From the NCBI RefSeq assembly GCF_020447105.2, contig NZ_CP096184.1, positions 1,984,001 to 2,048,000 of the forward strand: 64,000 nucleotides of DNA, written 5' to 3'. This document shows positions 9,162-19,277 of the stretch, piece after piece. This DNA is from Demequina sp. TMPB413. Lineage in GTDB: Bacteria > Actinomycetota > Actinomycetes > Actinomycetales > Demequinaceae. How positions within the stretch are numbered: position 1 is the stretch's first letter; every line of letters starts with the position of its first letter. The translations under genes and the position numbers were made by a program. The notes beneath the pieces are model-generated. The model was not told the origin of the DNA. It saw nothing but the letters and a program-made list of their open reading frames with translations, and searched no databases.

Positions 9162-9914
9162 GTGCTTGAACTGCTCGGCGGTTCGCTGGGCACCGTGCTC
9201 CTCATGGCGCTGGCCGCGGTCATCATCGGTTTCTCCAAGACGGCCCTGGGCGGCCTCGCCGTGATCTCCATCGCGATCTTCGCGACGATCCTGCCCGCTA
9301 AGGAGTCCACCGCTGCCATCCTGGTGCTGCTCATCGTGGGCGACCTGGTCGCGGTATGGCATTACCGCCACGACGCCGACTGGTCACTGATCCGCCGGTT
9401 GCTCCCTGCGGTGCTCCCTGGACTCGTACTCGGCGCGCTCTTCCTCCAAGTCGTGTCGGACAGCGTCCTGCGTCGGAGCATCGGCGCGGTCCTGCTCGCG
9501 CTCCTCGTGGTTCAGTTGTTGGTCAAGTGGCGCAGCCTGGCATCCGCCTCCACCGCCCACGAACATCGAGCCGCCGCATGGACCGCAGGGATAGGCGCGG
9601 GTTTCGCCACGATGACGGCCAACGCCGCAGGCGCGGTGATGACCCTCTACCTGTCTGCTTCCGGGATCGACAAGCGACGGTTCATCGGCACCAATGCCTG
9701 GTTCTTCCTGATCGTGAACCTGGTGAAGGTGCCGTTCTCGGTGGGTCTTGGGCTCATGCACTGGGCCGACGTGGGACGCGCCGGGCTGCTCGCGCCGCTC
9801 ATCCTGCTGGGCGGAATCCTCGGATACGCGACCGTCCGCCGCATCAGCCAATACCGCTTCGACATCGCTGTGCTGCTCGGGTCGGCCATCGCGGCCGCCG
9901 CGCTGTTGCTGTAG
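9162..9914 (+). CDS. TauE/SafE family sulfite exporter-like permease
   Basis: 250-residue integral membrane protein with about seven to eight hydrophobic helices and the family signature GFSKTALGG near the N-terminus, repeated in weaker form as TMTANAAGAVMTLYL in the second half. The family moves sulfite, sulfoacetate or other small organic anions; the substrate here is unknown. GTG start with GGAGG eight bases upstream. It probably shares a transcript with the GNAT gene and is convergent with the protease gene. Confidence 0.85.
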   Translation: MLELLGGSLGTVLLMALAAVIIGFSKTALGGLAVISIAIFATILPAKESTAAILVLLIVGDLVAVWHYRHDADWSLIRRLLPAVLPGLVLGALFLQVVSDSVLRRSIGAVLLALLVVQLLVKWRSLASASTAHEHRAAAWTAGIGAGFATMTANAAGAVMTLYLSASGIDKRRFIGTNAWFFLIVNLVKVPFSVGLGLMHWADVGRAGLLAPLILLGGILGYATVRRISQYRFDIAVLLGSAIAAAALLL

Positions 9915-10007
9915 AAGGCCAGGGAGTGCCGTGCGCTTGACCCTGCAACTGGCCAGCTTTGCATCCGCCGAGTTTCCTCAGATCTCGACTCACACTGACT
10001 GATCCCT

Positions 10008-13000
10008 CTAGGTACAGGTCAGATTCTGTGCCGCTTTGGAGGAAACGACGGCTGTTCCGCCGAGCACGACCTTCTTGGAGGGCGCGAGTGTCACCACCGA
10101 GTCGTGAACCGGTCGGGGCGCGCACGCCTGTCTCGAGATGTACAGCGGCGCGCGCAGTTGTCCCGCCAACGCTGCACCCGCCAACGCATCGGGGAAGTTC
10201 TCTCCGGTGGCCAGGAACATTGTGTCCGACGAGTTCCTGGGGAAGAACTCGTTGTTCAATAGCGCCGCGGTCGCATACCGATCAGCTCCACCGAAGCGCT
10301 CGACGCGATAGCCGCGACCCTTAAGCTGCGTGACGATCTTCGAAGAGATGACACCCTCGCCGCCAGCGACAATCACATCGGTCACACCCAACCTCTCCAA
10401 CGTCGACAAGGTCGCGGCATTGACGCTTGATGCGGTGCCGTCTATGAGAATCACCGGCGCGCCCAGCTTCCCAGCTACCCCGGTAGCCGACAAGGCGTCC
10501 GGGAATGAGCGGCCAGTCGCAAGAACCGCGATGGAAGAGTTGTCGAAAGCATCGTTGACGATCTTGAGGCCCGTTTCATACCGATCAGACCCGCCCAACC
10601 GCTGCACAGGGGCGATTGTCTCGAGCGCCGCCACGACCTGGACAGATACTGCGCCCGTGCCACCGATGACGTAGATCTTCTGCGGAGCTAGTCGCTGAAT
10701 CTCCGCCTTCACGGCCGCCGGCAGGCTTGTAGGACTTGTCAGCAGCAAGGGTCCACCCGCGTACGCAGCTGCAGCGGCTGCAGAAAGCGCGTCGGGAAAG
10801 TTGGTGCCCGTCGCCACGTACACCGCAGGAACACCGGGCGAGTAGTTCCTCGCCACCTGAACGGCTGTCTCGTACCGTGACGCTCCAGAAAGACGCGTCG
10901 TCCCGTCTGGGAACTCGCCAATGCCACCTGACTCTGCAGGCGGAGTGACGAAAGTGAACGCCGCCGGCGCAGACGAACCCGCGGGGCTCGTGACCAGCAC
11001 CTCCACAGATCCTTCCGCGTGGGCAGGCGTCAAGACTGCGATCGTGTTGTCCGAAACCACGGTCATGTCCGTGCCCGCGACGCCCCCAAACCTCACCGAC
11101 GACGCACCCGTGAAGTGGGTTCCCGAGACCGTCACCCACGTGCCACCACCGGTGCTGCCCGAAAGGACAGAGAGCTCATCAAGAGACGGCTTGGCCACCG
11201 GGTCCACGGACAAGGTGCCTTGGGCTCCGCGATAAATGTCGTAGAGACCGTTCGTGTCCGCAGGGTTGAGTTGCATTCCAGTCACCGTCGCGGTGTACTC
11301 GCCGCCGCGACTCAGCACCCACCAGAAGCCCGCGCGATCTGTCGAGGCGAGCGTGGCTCTCGTACCGTTCGGGAACAACGTGACCAACTCAGATCCGGAG
11401 CTTCCACGCGGGAACGCTGGCACGCGCTCAAGGGGTGCCACGACGTATGCACAGCCGCCGCCTGCCGCGACTGCGCCGACGCTACTCTTCTGAGCCTTCT
11501 CGTCGAAGTTCACTGTCTGACCGTCTGAGACCCGGTAGCAGCGCACGTCTTGGCCGGTAGCCGTGGCAAACGCAATCGCCGAGCCGTCGAGACTCATCTG
11601 CGCGGTGCCCGGCAAGACACCCGTCGCGGCGCTCACATAAGAACCGTTTCCCACTGTGTACACCCGCAGCGAATACGAGCTCGAGAGCCCCTGACGGTAC
11701 TCGACAGCGACTGTCGAGTCCGTGACGGCGACGACGCGAACGTCATCCGCCGCGGCAAAGGTCGCGACCGGGGTCGTGGTACCGAAGGCGGTGCCCCCCT
11801 GCCAGTACAGAGTCTCGGTCCCTGCGGCGACGACCGTGAAGGCTGCGGCGTCTCCGCTAGCGCTGATCTCAGGGCGGCCATACCAATCGAAGGTAATGGG
11901 CCTCGCCTGCGACCCGATCTCAACGTTGGTTCCCGATGTGCGGTCATGAACGAACGCCACGTCTCGACTGTCGGCATCCCCTGCCACAGCGCCTGCTCCC
12001 CCACTGGGCTCGTACAGCAACACCCGGTTGCCGTCGTCGGACATCCCGAGGACTTCGATTGGACTCACAGCGGTCTGGGAGATGCTCAGCTCTTCTGCGG
12101 CATCGGACCCTGCGTCCACCGTGAAAGGACCCGGGTAATTGCCTGCCTCGACGGCCGGAGCCCGTGCGAGGAAGGAATCTGGCGATGATGCCGCGATGGT
12201 GCCATTCGATGACACCCATACTCCGTCGGAGAAGACGTCTCCGAACTGGAACTGCACGCCATCCCTGACAACTTGGCCGGTTACCGTCGGCGTCGGCGTG
12301 TACTGGACGCTCACTACGTCGGCGATGCCCCCGCCTGCGGTCAAGGCAATGCGCCCGCCCGACGCCGGCGAGGCAGGGACGTGACCCGGGTCTGCCGTGA
12401 CGACGAACGTCGCGGTTGTTCCAGCGGGCCCCGCGGGGAGACTCACAGATGCGGGAGCGAGCAGCCCCAGCGACGGCGCGAGCGTGATGCTCGCTGCAGA
12501 ACTCGAGGCAGCGGTACGTTCAATCGTGACGGTGGCTGATCCCGAACTATCGAGGGCGACGTCGGACGCATGAATCCCCGCACGAATCGCTAAGGTCCCA
12601 TCCACTCCTGGCGCCGAAACCGCCACCTCGTAAGCCAGGTCCGTCGTGATTTTGAGCCACGTTGTCTCCGTGGTCGGCGCGCTATAGAAGGAGAAGTTGC
12701 GGCGTTCGTCGGAGGGGTTGAGCCATGAGCAGTAGATCGAGTTGGTCACCGTCAGGTTGCACGGACCCTGCACCTCCCACGTCGCACCTGTGCTATCCAT
12801 CCACACGTACTCGAAGTGGCGGCGCGCGTCGCTTCCTTCAATCTCATTGAGCAACACGGTGACCGTGACAGGGTCTGTATGCGGTGGTATCTCAACGTAG
12901 TTCGGGGCGATGGTATCGAGCGCAGTCTCCACATGAGCCGCCGCGCCCGACGTCTCGCCATTGAGTGAGGAGCTCGCTCGTACGAGTCCCCTTCCACTCG

Positions 13001-14495
13001 CCGCGTCGGGACCAGTCTCAAACCAATCGCCCGCCGAAATGCTGCTCTCGATCGCGTTCGACATCGAGGCGAGCACCACTCCCTCCAGACAACCGGGACC
13101 GACGTCGCACGCCGTACCTGATGGCGCGTTGGCGGGGCTCTGTTGCAGCAGTAGGGCCGCGAGCCCAGCCACGTAGGGAGCGGCCATGGACGTCCCGCCT
13201 TGCACCACTGTGTTCGCCGAGAACCAATCGAGCGCCGTCGACTTGGCAGCTTTGATAGATGAGCCGGCAGCGAGAACGTCGATTCCGACGCCGATGTCGG
13301 TGGGTCCGTGGCTTGAGAAAGGTGACAGATACTCGCCGTATCGCGTCACACCCGCAGAACCGACGGTGGTTGCGAAGCGTGCTGTGCCAGGGCTGTAGAT
13401 TGACGACGCGTGGTCGCCGGAGTTGCCAGCAGCCACCGACACGAACAAGCCCTCAGCAACCAATCGATTCACCTGAACACTGGTCGTATCTTGGCCATTC
13501 TGCGGGCCGCCGTTTGAACCGAGCGAAAGGTTCACGACGGTAATCCCGTAGGTCGCGTGGTTGTCAATGATCCATTGCAGTGCACCGTCAAGGCTCGATG
13601 TCGTTGTGTCTCCATTGCAGTTGAAGACCCTGACGTCGACAATCGAAGCTCCGGGCGCCACACCCTCGATTCCAGGTGCGCTGCTCGTCGCCGCACCGGC
13701 AGCGATCGAGGCCACGTGAGTACCGTGGCCCACGGGGTCAAGATCGCCACTGTCAGAGCACACGGCGGTCGTTGGGGAGAAATCTTGGCGGTGGACTACC
13801 TTGCCGCCGCCGAGGCCTGGCGCGGCGGTATCTACGCCGGTGTCGACGATCGCGACGACTTGGTCCGTCCCCTGAATACCCAACGAAGTACGCGTCGCCG
13901 CAAGATCCGGATCGACGCTGGGGACCGTCGTGACGGTGTCAACCAGCAACTCGAAACTCGAATCCTTGAGTTCGATATCCGAGGGCCCGACGGGGTCGTC
14001 CACCGTGATCAGGAGATCTGCAGAGACCCGCAAACCAGTGACGTCGCTGACCGAAGCGAGGTCCGTCTTGCTCACGTCGCCCCGATAGACCCCTTCGCCC
14101 ACCTGCTCGAGGCGGGCAGCGAGGTTCACGAATGCCTGGTTGTCAAACGCCCTCTCGTCCGCGAGAAAGACGGCGTCGACCGTTGCCCCGTCACCGGCGA
14201 CCGCGAGCGCTTCCAAGACCCCAGCGTCGGCCGACGAGTACTCACCGTCGGGAACTGGAGGCGACTCGACTGTTGGATCGTTCGGTGGCTCGGCGCTCCC
14301 CTCAGATGGAGCCGCCGTTGGTATGGGTGATCGCTCGACTGCGGACGCGTCGACGGATTGCCCGCTCGCCGTATCAGGCGCAGACCCCGTCGCACCGGGC
14401 GTGGAGAAACCCGTAGCCCAGACAATCGACGCGATCAGTGCGGCCAGACAGAGCCCACCGACAACGCCGAGCGAACGTCCATTCAGTCGACTCAT
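10008..14495 (-). CDS. Secreted subtilisin-like (S8) serine protease with IPT/TIG domain and three cell-wall-binding repeats
   Basis: 1495-residue exported protease. A signal/anchor helix (about 11-30) is followed by a Pro/Ser-rich linker and a prodomain-like region. The S8 catalytic domain has Asp218 (AIVDTGVD), His257 (GHGTH), Asn358 (AAGNSG) and Ser436 (GGTSMAAP), so all catalytic residues are present. Long beta-rich spacer regions follow (including IAAS-type repeats and PQTN-poor sequence), then an IPT/TIG domain (about 1105-1190, LSGSTGGGTWVTVSG). Last come three tandem cell-wall-binding-2 repeats (about 1200-1495), each with a RYETA/RYATA box and an FPDALS/FPDALA box. It is therefore probably wall-attached. 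The ATG has GAGGAG about ten bases upstream. It is a single-gene unit. Confidence 0.9.
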   Translation of the reverse strand: MSRLNGRSLGVVGGLCLAALIASIVWATGFSTPGATGSAPDTASGQSVDASAVERSPIPTAAPSEGSAEPPNDPTVESPPVPDGEYSSADAGVLEALAVAGDGATVDAVFLADERAFDNQAFVNLAARLEQVGEGVYRGDVSKTDLASVSDVTGLRVSADLLITVDDPVGPSDIELKDSSFELLVDTVTTVPSVDPDLAATRTSLGIQGTDQVVAIVDTGVDTAAPGLGGGKVVHRQDFSPTTAVCSDSGDLDPVGHGTHVASIAAGAATSSAPGIEGVAPGASIVDVRVFNCNGDTTTSSLDGALQWIIDNHATYGITVVNLSLGSNGGPQNGQDTTSVQVNRLVAEGLFVSVAAGNSGDHASSIYSPGTARFATTVGSAGVTRYGEYLSPFSSHGPTDIGVGIDVLAAGSSIKAAKSTALDWFSANTVVQGGTSMAAPYVAGLAALLLQQSPANAPSGTACDVGPGCLEGVVLASMSNAIESSISAGDWFETGPDAASGRGLVRASSSLNGETSGAAAHVETALDTIAPNYVEIPPHTDPVTVTVLLNEIEGSDARRHFEYVWMDSTGATWEVQGPCNLTVTNSIYCSWLNPSDERRNFSFYSAPTTETTWLKITTDLAYEVAVSAPGVDGTLAIRAGIHASDVALDSSGSATVTIERTAASSSAASITLAPSLGLLAPASVSLPAGPAGTTATFVVTADPGHVPASPASGGRIALTAGGGIADVVSVQYTPTPTVTGQVVRDGVQFQFGDVFSDGVWVSSNGTIAASSPDSFLARAPAVEAGNYPGPFTVDAGSDAAEELSISQTAVSPIEVLGMSDDGNRVLLYEPSGGAGAVAGDADSRDVAFVHDRTSGTNVEIGSQARPITFDWYGRPEISASGDAAAFTVVAAGTETLYWQGGTAFGTTTPVATFAAADDVRVVAVTDSTVAVEYRQGLSSSYSLRVYTVGNGSYVSAATGVLPGTAQMSLDGSAIAFATATGQDVRCYRVSDGQTVNFDEKAQKSSVGAVAAGGGCAYVVAPLERVPAFPRGSSGSELVTLFPNGTRATLASTDRAGFWWVLSRGGEYTATVTGMQLNPADTNGLYDIYRGAQGTLSVDPVAKPSLDELSVLSGSTGGGTWVTVSGTHFTGASSVRFGGVAGTDMTVVSDNTIAVLTPAHAEGSVEVLVTSPAGSSAPAAFTFVTPPAESGGIGEFPDGTTRLSGASRYETAVQVARNYSPGVPAVYVATGTNFPDALSAAAAAAYAGGPLLLTSPTSLPAAVKAEIQRLAPQKIYVIGGTGAVSVQVVAALETIAPVQRLGGSDRYETGLKIVNDAFDNSSIAVLATGRSFPDALSATGVAGKLGAPVILIDGTASSVNAATLSTLERLGVTDVIVAGGEGVISSKIVTQLKGRGYRVERFGGADRYATAALLNNEFFPRNSSDTMFLATGENFPDALAGAALAGQLRAPLYISRQACAPRPVHDSVVTLAPSKKVVLGGTAVVSSKAAQNLTCT

Positions 14496-14752
14496 GTGAT
14501 GTCACTCCTCAGCACTGCGCAGTCTGCGGCCCCCGGTGCCCGCGTGGCGCCAATGTACCCCGGACAGAACCGGATAGGGGCGCCCTCTTTCTCCCGTAGG
14601 CGCAGCCATGTGACCAATCCGACGACGGCATCGTCGACGTCGCCCGCGGGTTGCAGCACGGCAACCGCGTGAGCGGGACGGGATTCCGAGTGGAGCGGAG
14701 GGCAACCGGCACTCCGCACGAGTGCAATTCAGCCCATGCAAACTCGCACCAA

Positions 14753-14828
14753 TGGAGCCGCCTAAGGGAATCGAACCCTTGACCTATTCATTACGAGTGA
14801 ATCGCTCTGCCAACTGAGCTAAGGCGGC
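14753..14828 (-). tRNA. tRNA-Thr (anticodon CGU)
   Basis: Read on the minus strand, a complete cloverleaf: acceptor stem GCCGCCT/AGGCGGC, D-arm AGCTCAGTTGGCAGAGC, anticodon stem ATTCA/TGAAT around loop CTCGTAA (anticodon CGT, for ACG), and T-arm GGGTTCGATTCCC. The CCA end is encoded (14753-14755). It lies downstream of the lipoprotein hydrolase gene on the same strand. The 257 bases between it and the protease gene show nothing else recognisable. Confidence 0.97.
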
Positions 14829-14920
14829 GTGCGCCACGGATGGCGCGGTCAGTAAGTCTAGCGCCTACCGAAGCCACGCCAAATCGCGACCTCTGGGAAG
14901 CGTCGGCGCCCTGCCTGGCG

Positions 14921-16462
14921 TCAGCAGCGGACCCCGTCCTCCGGCACCACGCCGTCCACCAAGTAGGCATCGACAACGTCCGTCACGCACTGGTTCGAGC
15001 GGCCGTAGGCGGTGTGGCCCTCTCCGCTGTAGGTCAGCAGCGGCGCGCCGAGGTCCTCGGCCAAAGCCTCTGCCCAGCGGTACGGCGTGGCGGGGTCGTT
15101 CGTGGTGCCGATGACCAGCATGGGGTTCGCGGAGTCGGCCGCCGCGCCGAGTTCCGTGAGCACCTCGTCGGCCGCATAGGGCCACCCCTCGCAACCACCG
15201 GAGCCTGCGAACCACCAACCGAAGGTGGGCGACACCTCGTTCACCTGACGGGCGAAGTCGCGTTGGTCCGCGATCGTCCAGTCGTCGCCGAGACCCGCGG
15301 AGTCGAGGCAGGAGATCGCGGTGAACGCCACGCCGGAGTTGCCGTTCCACTCGCCGGTCTCCTCGTTGCGGTCGAGGTAGAAGTTTCCGAGGGACGAGAA
15401 GATGCGGGCGGTTTCAGACTCCAGCACCTCGTTGAGCGCGAGCTCCAGGTACTCCCAGTTGATCTCGTCGTACAGGGTGACGATCATGCCGTAGATCATC
15501 AGGTTGCCGTTCACGGGCGTCGCGCCGTCGGCGGGGTACGGGTCCTCGAGCGCGTTCTTGGCGATCTGCGCGACCTGCCTGCGTGCGGTCTCGACATCGG
15601 GGTTGAGGTCGCACGATTCCCGTTCCACACACCACTCGAGAAAGCTCGTCAGCGCGTTCTCGAAACCGGCCGCTTGCTGCAGCGACTGTTGGGTCGAGTC
15701 GAGCAACACGTCAACAGCGCCGTCGAGCACCACGCGGCCCACACGCTCGGGGTAGAACTGGGCGTACGTCGCGCCCAGTTGCGTGCCGTAGGAGAAGCCG
15801 AGGAAGTTGAGCTTGTCGTCGCCAAGGACCGCCCTCATCACGTCGAGGTCGCGCGCCGCGCTGACGGTATCGACATTCTCGATCAGCCGACCGGAGAGCT
15901 CCCGACAGTTCTCCGCGAACTGCCTGGTCCGTGACCTCGCCTGCTCGAGCTCGTCCTGCGTCTCGACGATGTAGTCGTTCACGTAGTACTCGTCGAGGGT
16001 CTTGCCGTCTCCGCAATCCACGGGCGAAGATTCGCCCACGCCGCGGGGGTCGAAGCCGACAATGTCGTAGGCGGCCAGCAGGGTGCCGCTCGCAATGTCC
16101 TCGATGCTGTCCAAGAGGTCGATGCCCGAGCCACCGGGGCCGCCTGGGTTGATCAGGAGCGAGCCGATGCGGCCGTCCCTGTCGTCGGCAGGCCTGCGCG
16201 ACAACGCGATCGCGAAAGTGGGCCCGTCGGGCTCCGACCAGTCGAGCGGCACGTCAATGCTCGCGCACTCAAAGTCTCCGCACGAGCGCCACGTGAGTTC
16301 TTGGTCGTAGACGGCCGACGCTTCGGGGTTCTCCGGCGGTCCGCTGCGGCTCGGGCCGTCGTCCTCGATCGACGACGGGCCGGTCGCGTCGTCGCCCCAC
16401 GGCAGCACGGAGCATCCCGTCAGGGACACGGCGACGACGAGGGCGAGGGCGATGCGCTTCAT
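14921..16462 (-). CDS. Lipoprotein alpha/beta-hydrolase of the tripeptidyl aminopeptidase (S33/TAP) family
   Basis: 513-residue exported lipoprotein. The signal peptide ends in a lipobox with Cys17 (SLTGC). The hydrolase core has the oxyanion segment NPGGPGGSG, nucleophile Ser224 in GFSYGTQLG, a later Asp in TTNDPATPY and His in GEGHTAYG. The C-terminal TAP-like domain is characteristic of actinobacterial proteases that release N-terminal peptides, though some members are esterases. The gene sits 58 bases behind the ABC operon with its own -10 box and precedes tRNA-Thr. A holB/tmk-hydrolase-tRNA-Thr neighbourhood is common in related actinobacteria. Confidence 0.88.
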   Translation of the reverse strand: MKRIALALVVAVSLTGCSVLPWGDDATGPSSIEDDGPSRSGPPENPEASAVYDQELTWRSCGDFECASIDVPLDWSEPDGPTFAIALSRRPADDRDGRIGSLLINPGGPGGSGIDLLDSIEDIASGTLLAAYDIVGFDPRGVGESSPVDCGDGKTLDEYYVNDYIVETQDELEQARSRTRQFAENCRELSGRLIENVDTVSAARDLDVMRAVLGDDKLNFLGFSYGTQLGATYAQFYPERVGRVVLDGAVDVLLDSTQQSLQQAAGFENALTSFLEWCVERESCDLNPDVETARRQVAQIAKNALEDPYPADGATPVNGNLMIYGMIVTLYDEINWEYLELALNEVLESETARIFSSLGNFYLDRNEETGEWNGNSGVAFTAISCLDSAGLGDDWTIADQRDFARQVNEVSPTFGWWFAGSGGCEGWPYAADEVLTELGAAADSANPMLVIGTTNDPATPYRWAEALAEDLGAPLLTYSGEGHTAYGRSNQCVTDVVDAYLVDGVVPEDGVRC

Positions 16463-16468
16463 AGGAAG

Positions 16469-16474
16469 AGGGTA
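16469..16474 (-). promoter_or_regulatory. -10 box of a probable leaderless promoter
   Basis: Minus-strand TACCCT, six bases, then the ATG of the lipoprotein hydrolase; no Shine-Dalgarno. It lets this gene be transcribed separately from the ABC operon upstream. Confidence 0.55.
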
Positions 16475-16520
16475 TGCGGTGAGCGGCGTCGCCGACGCAC
16501 GTAGCGGCAGCGCGACTCGG

Positions 16521-19277
16521 CTACCCCGCCCTCATCGCTTGGCCGAGCTTGGTGCGCTTCGTGGCGCTCAGTTCCAGCAGCGCCGTCGCGAGACACCCTG
16601 CCGTCAGGGTCGGGACGACCAGCCACACCCACCCAGGCACGCTCAACGGCGGACGGCCCTCCTGACCCGTGAGCGCGGCGAGGTCGAGGGGCTCCACCAC
16701 CGCCCCTGCCAGCGCAATCCCGGCAGCGACCCCTGCCGCGCTGGCCACGACCACCGGCATGGCGAGCGACGCGGCGCCGATCCACGCGGCTCGCGTACGG
16801 CACAGACCCAAGACGCGCCACCGCACCGCGCCGGCGGCCCGAAGTGGTGCGCCCGCTACGGCGACGACCACCACCGCGAGGCCACTCATCAGCGCGAGGA
16901 GCGCCGCCGCCCCCGGAAGGAGCCAGCGGAAGGCGTGGGCGATCGGGGCTTGGCGATGATCGTCCAGCCACTGGGCACGGGTCACCACCGTGGCGTTCTC
17001 CAGCCCTGGTAGTTCGGCGACAGCGGCCGACGCTCCGGCGCCGGTCACCCAGACAACGCTCGGCCACAAGTCACTTGCCTGCACGCTTGACGGCAGCCGC
17101 TCGGCGAGCGCCTGCCTGTCGACCCAGACGGTGGGCACAGCGTCGGCTTCGCCGGGGAGGCCGGGAGCCCTTCCCGCCATCACCACCGCGACAGAACCTC
17201 CCGGCCACCGCAGCGTGAGTTCCTCGTCACTGTTCGGCACGCCGGTACTCAGCAGCGGGAGCGCGTCAGCCTGGTCAGCGCCCTCGAGCCTGGCGAGTGC
17301 CGCGGCATCGGGCAGCGGAGACGTCGAGAGCAGGCGTTCCAGCAGCGCAGCGTCCACGGCAACGACCCTCACGGATTCGTCGACGCCCTGACCAAGGAGT
17401 TGGACGTTGGGCTCGATGCGGGCACCCGCGGCGGCCGTGACCCCCGGCTGTGTGGCGAGGGACGCGACGTCCACCTCGACGCCCTCGGCGAGCGGGGCCC
17501 TGATCACCACGTCGGCGCCGACGGTAGACCAGGAGGCCTCGACGTCGCCGCCGCGCACCGTCGCGTCGAGCGAGAGGGTGAGGGCGAAGAGGGCCGTGCC
17601 AAGAAACACGGCGACGACGGGCAGGCGATCGGTCCGTGTGGTCGCCGCCGTCAACACACTGAAGGGCCCCGTCGTCCTGCGCGTCGAGCGGCGCCACCAC
17701 CGCCACGCGAGTGGCAACGCGCGATTGAGGGCAAGCGCACCGACAGTGAGCACCAGCACGGGCGCCGCCAGCACGGCGACGTCCGCTGCGGCATTGCCGC
17801 CGGAGGCGGCCGCCCCACGCGTCGACAAGGTCATCACTGCGACGGCAGCGGTCAGCGCTACGGCCACCTCCACCACCGTCCGACGCGACCTCGCGATCAC
17901 GCGCCCCGCCCGGTGGCGGGCGGCGGAAGCGACCCTGCTGCCCCGCCGATAGACCCCCCACGCCAGCACCGGCCCTGGGAGGGCGGCGAGCACGATCACC
18001 GGCGCCATCCACAGCGGGTCCGGGCCGGAAGGCAAGAGCACCAGCGCGACGCCGAAGCCGATGGCACCACCGATCAGCGCGAGCACAGCAGACTCGACCG
18101 CGATCGCCCACACCACGGCCGCCCGGCTGCCTCCCACCGCACGTTGATGCTCGAGCGTCGGCTCCCTGCGGCGAATGACGATTCCCATCGACAACATCAG
18201 CAGCACGCCCGCGACGGCAAACACCCCTGTCAACACCACAAGCGCCTGGGCCGTCGCTGACTGAGTCTTGGCCACCACCAGGTCCAGCTGGCGATCAATC
18301 TGAGTCGTGACAGTCGAGCGCTGTCCGTACAGTTCGAAGGCCACCCTGCCCGACGCGAGCGAGCGGGCGGCGGTGGCAACGTCGGGCGCATTGCTCGCGG
18401 TCATGCTCTCGGGGACTACCTGGTACGTGAAGGACCGCGACAGTGACGTGTTGCCCACCGCGAAGCGGGCGAATGGCAAGGACTCCTCGCTCAGCAGGGC
18501 GCCCACCTCGACTCGCGCCTCGGAGCCGGACACCCTCTTGGGTTCCAGGACGGTGGGCGCGATCTCCCACGCCAGGTCGCTGGCCTCCACGGGCTCAAAG
18601 ATGCCCGTGACGGTCGCCGTCACCCCGCCGCCGCGAGACATCGACAGGGCGAATTGCGAGCCGACCTGAGCGTCAAGAGTGTTGGCCACCGTGTTCGACA
18701 GGGCGATCTCGACGGGGGGCAACTCGAGTATGGGCTCATCCTCATTGGTCGAGACGTCGGAGGCCTGTGGCGGCCCACCCTGGATCCAGGTGACACCGGC
18801 GAAGTCGTCGGCCTCGAGATACACAAGCCTCATCTGTGCAGGCACATCGCCCACCCGGCCAGCCTTCATGGCAGAACTCACGAACGACGTGACGGGGCCA
18901 GCGAGCACCCCGTCCAGTTCCGTTGGCAGACCTTGCTTGATGCTCGTGGCGATGGTCCTGGCCGCATCGGCCGTGCCGGGAGCCAGCGCGAACTCAGAGC
19001 CGTAGGCGTCTTGAAGCGGTACGGAGACGGTCAGTTCCGAACGCTCCGTCTCGCTGGATACGGCCGACCTGATCTCCTCGGTCGCCACGGCCTCCACCAC
19101 CCGCGGCACCGTTCCGGCCAGGAGCACCGCCACGGCAATGATGATGACCACCAGCGCGAGTGGGCCAGCGTCTCGCCGTGACTGGCGCAAGGTGCTCGCG
19201 AGCGGCACGCGGCCAAGGACGAGCCGCCCTCGCGCATGCTGCGGCACGCTCCGCCGTTCGCGCTTGGCCGGGCTCAC
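16521..19277 (-). CDS. FtsX-like ABC transporter permease (second permease of the operon)
   Basis: 918-residue membrane protein of the MacB/FtsX class. One N-terminal helix (about 40-58) is followed by a ~270-residue extracellular domain, then a helix cluster (about 330-420) with IRRREPTLEHQRAVGGSR, further helices around 470-560, a second extracellular domain, and a terminal group of helices. Such permeases do not usually import solutes; they couple cytoplasmic ATP hydrolysis to work in the envelope, such as export of lipids, peptides or drugs. Its GTG overlaps the stop of the preceding permease by four bases (GTGA). Probably the last gene of the four-gene operon. Confidence 0.85.
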   Translation of the reverse strand: MSPAKRERRSVPQHARGRLVLGRVPLASTLRQSRRDAGPLALVVIIIAVAVLLAGTVPRVVEAVATEEIRSAVSSETERSELTVSVPLQDAYGSEFALAPGTADAARTIATSIKQGLPTELDGVLAGPVTSFVSSAMKAGRVGDVPAQMRLVYLEADDFAGVTWIQGGPPQASDVSTNEDEPILELPPVEIALSNTVANTLDAQVGSQFALSMSRGGGVTATVTGIFEPVEASDLAWEIAPTVLEPKRVSGSEARVEVGALLSEESLPFARFAVGNTSLSRSFTYQVVPESMTASNAPDVATAARSLASGRVAFELYGQRSTVTTQIDRQLDLVVAKTQSATAQALVVLTGVFAVAGVLLMLSMGIVIRRREPTLEHQRAVGGSRAAVVWAIAVESAVLALIGGAIGFGVALVLLPSGPDPLWMAPVIVLAALPGPVLAWGVYRRGSRVASAARHRAGRVIARSRRTVVEVAVALTAAVAVMTLSTRGAAASGGNAAADVAVLAAPVLVLTVGALALNRALPLAWRWWRRSTRRTTGPFSVLTAATTRTDRLPVVAVFLGTALFALTLSLDATVRGGDVEASWSTVGADVVIRAPLAEGVEVDVASLATQPGVTAAAGARIEPNVQLLGQGVDESVRVVAVDAALLERLLSTSPLPDAAALARLEGADQADALPLLSTGVPNSDEELTLRWPGGSVAVVMAGRAPGLPGEADAVPTVWVDRQALAERLPSSVQASDLWPSVVWVTGAGASAAVAELPGLENATVVTRAQWLDDHRQAPIAHAFRWLLPGAAALLALMSGLAVVVVAVAGAPLRAAGAVRWRVLGLCRTRAAWIGAASLAMPVVVASAAGVAAGIALAGAVVEPLDLAALTGQEGRPPLSVPGWVWLVVPTLTAGCLATALLELSATKRTKLGQAMRAG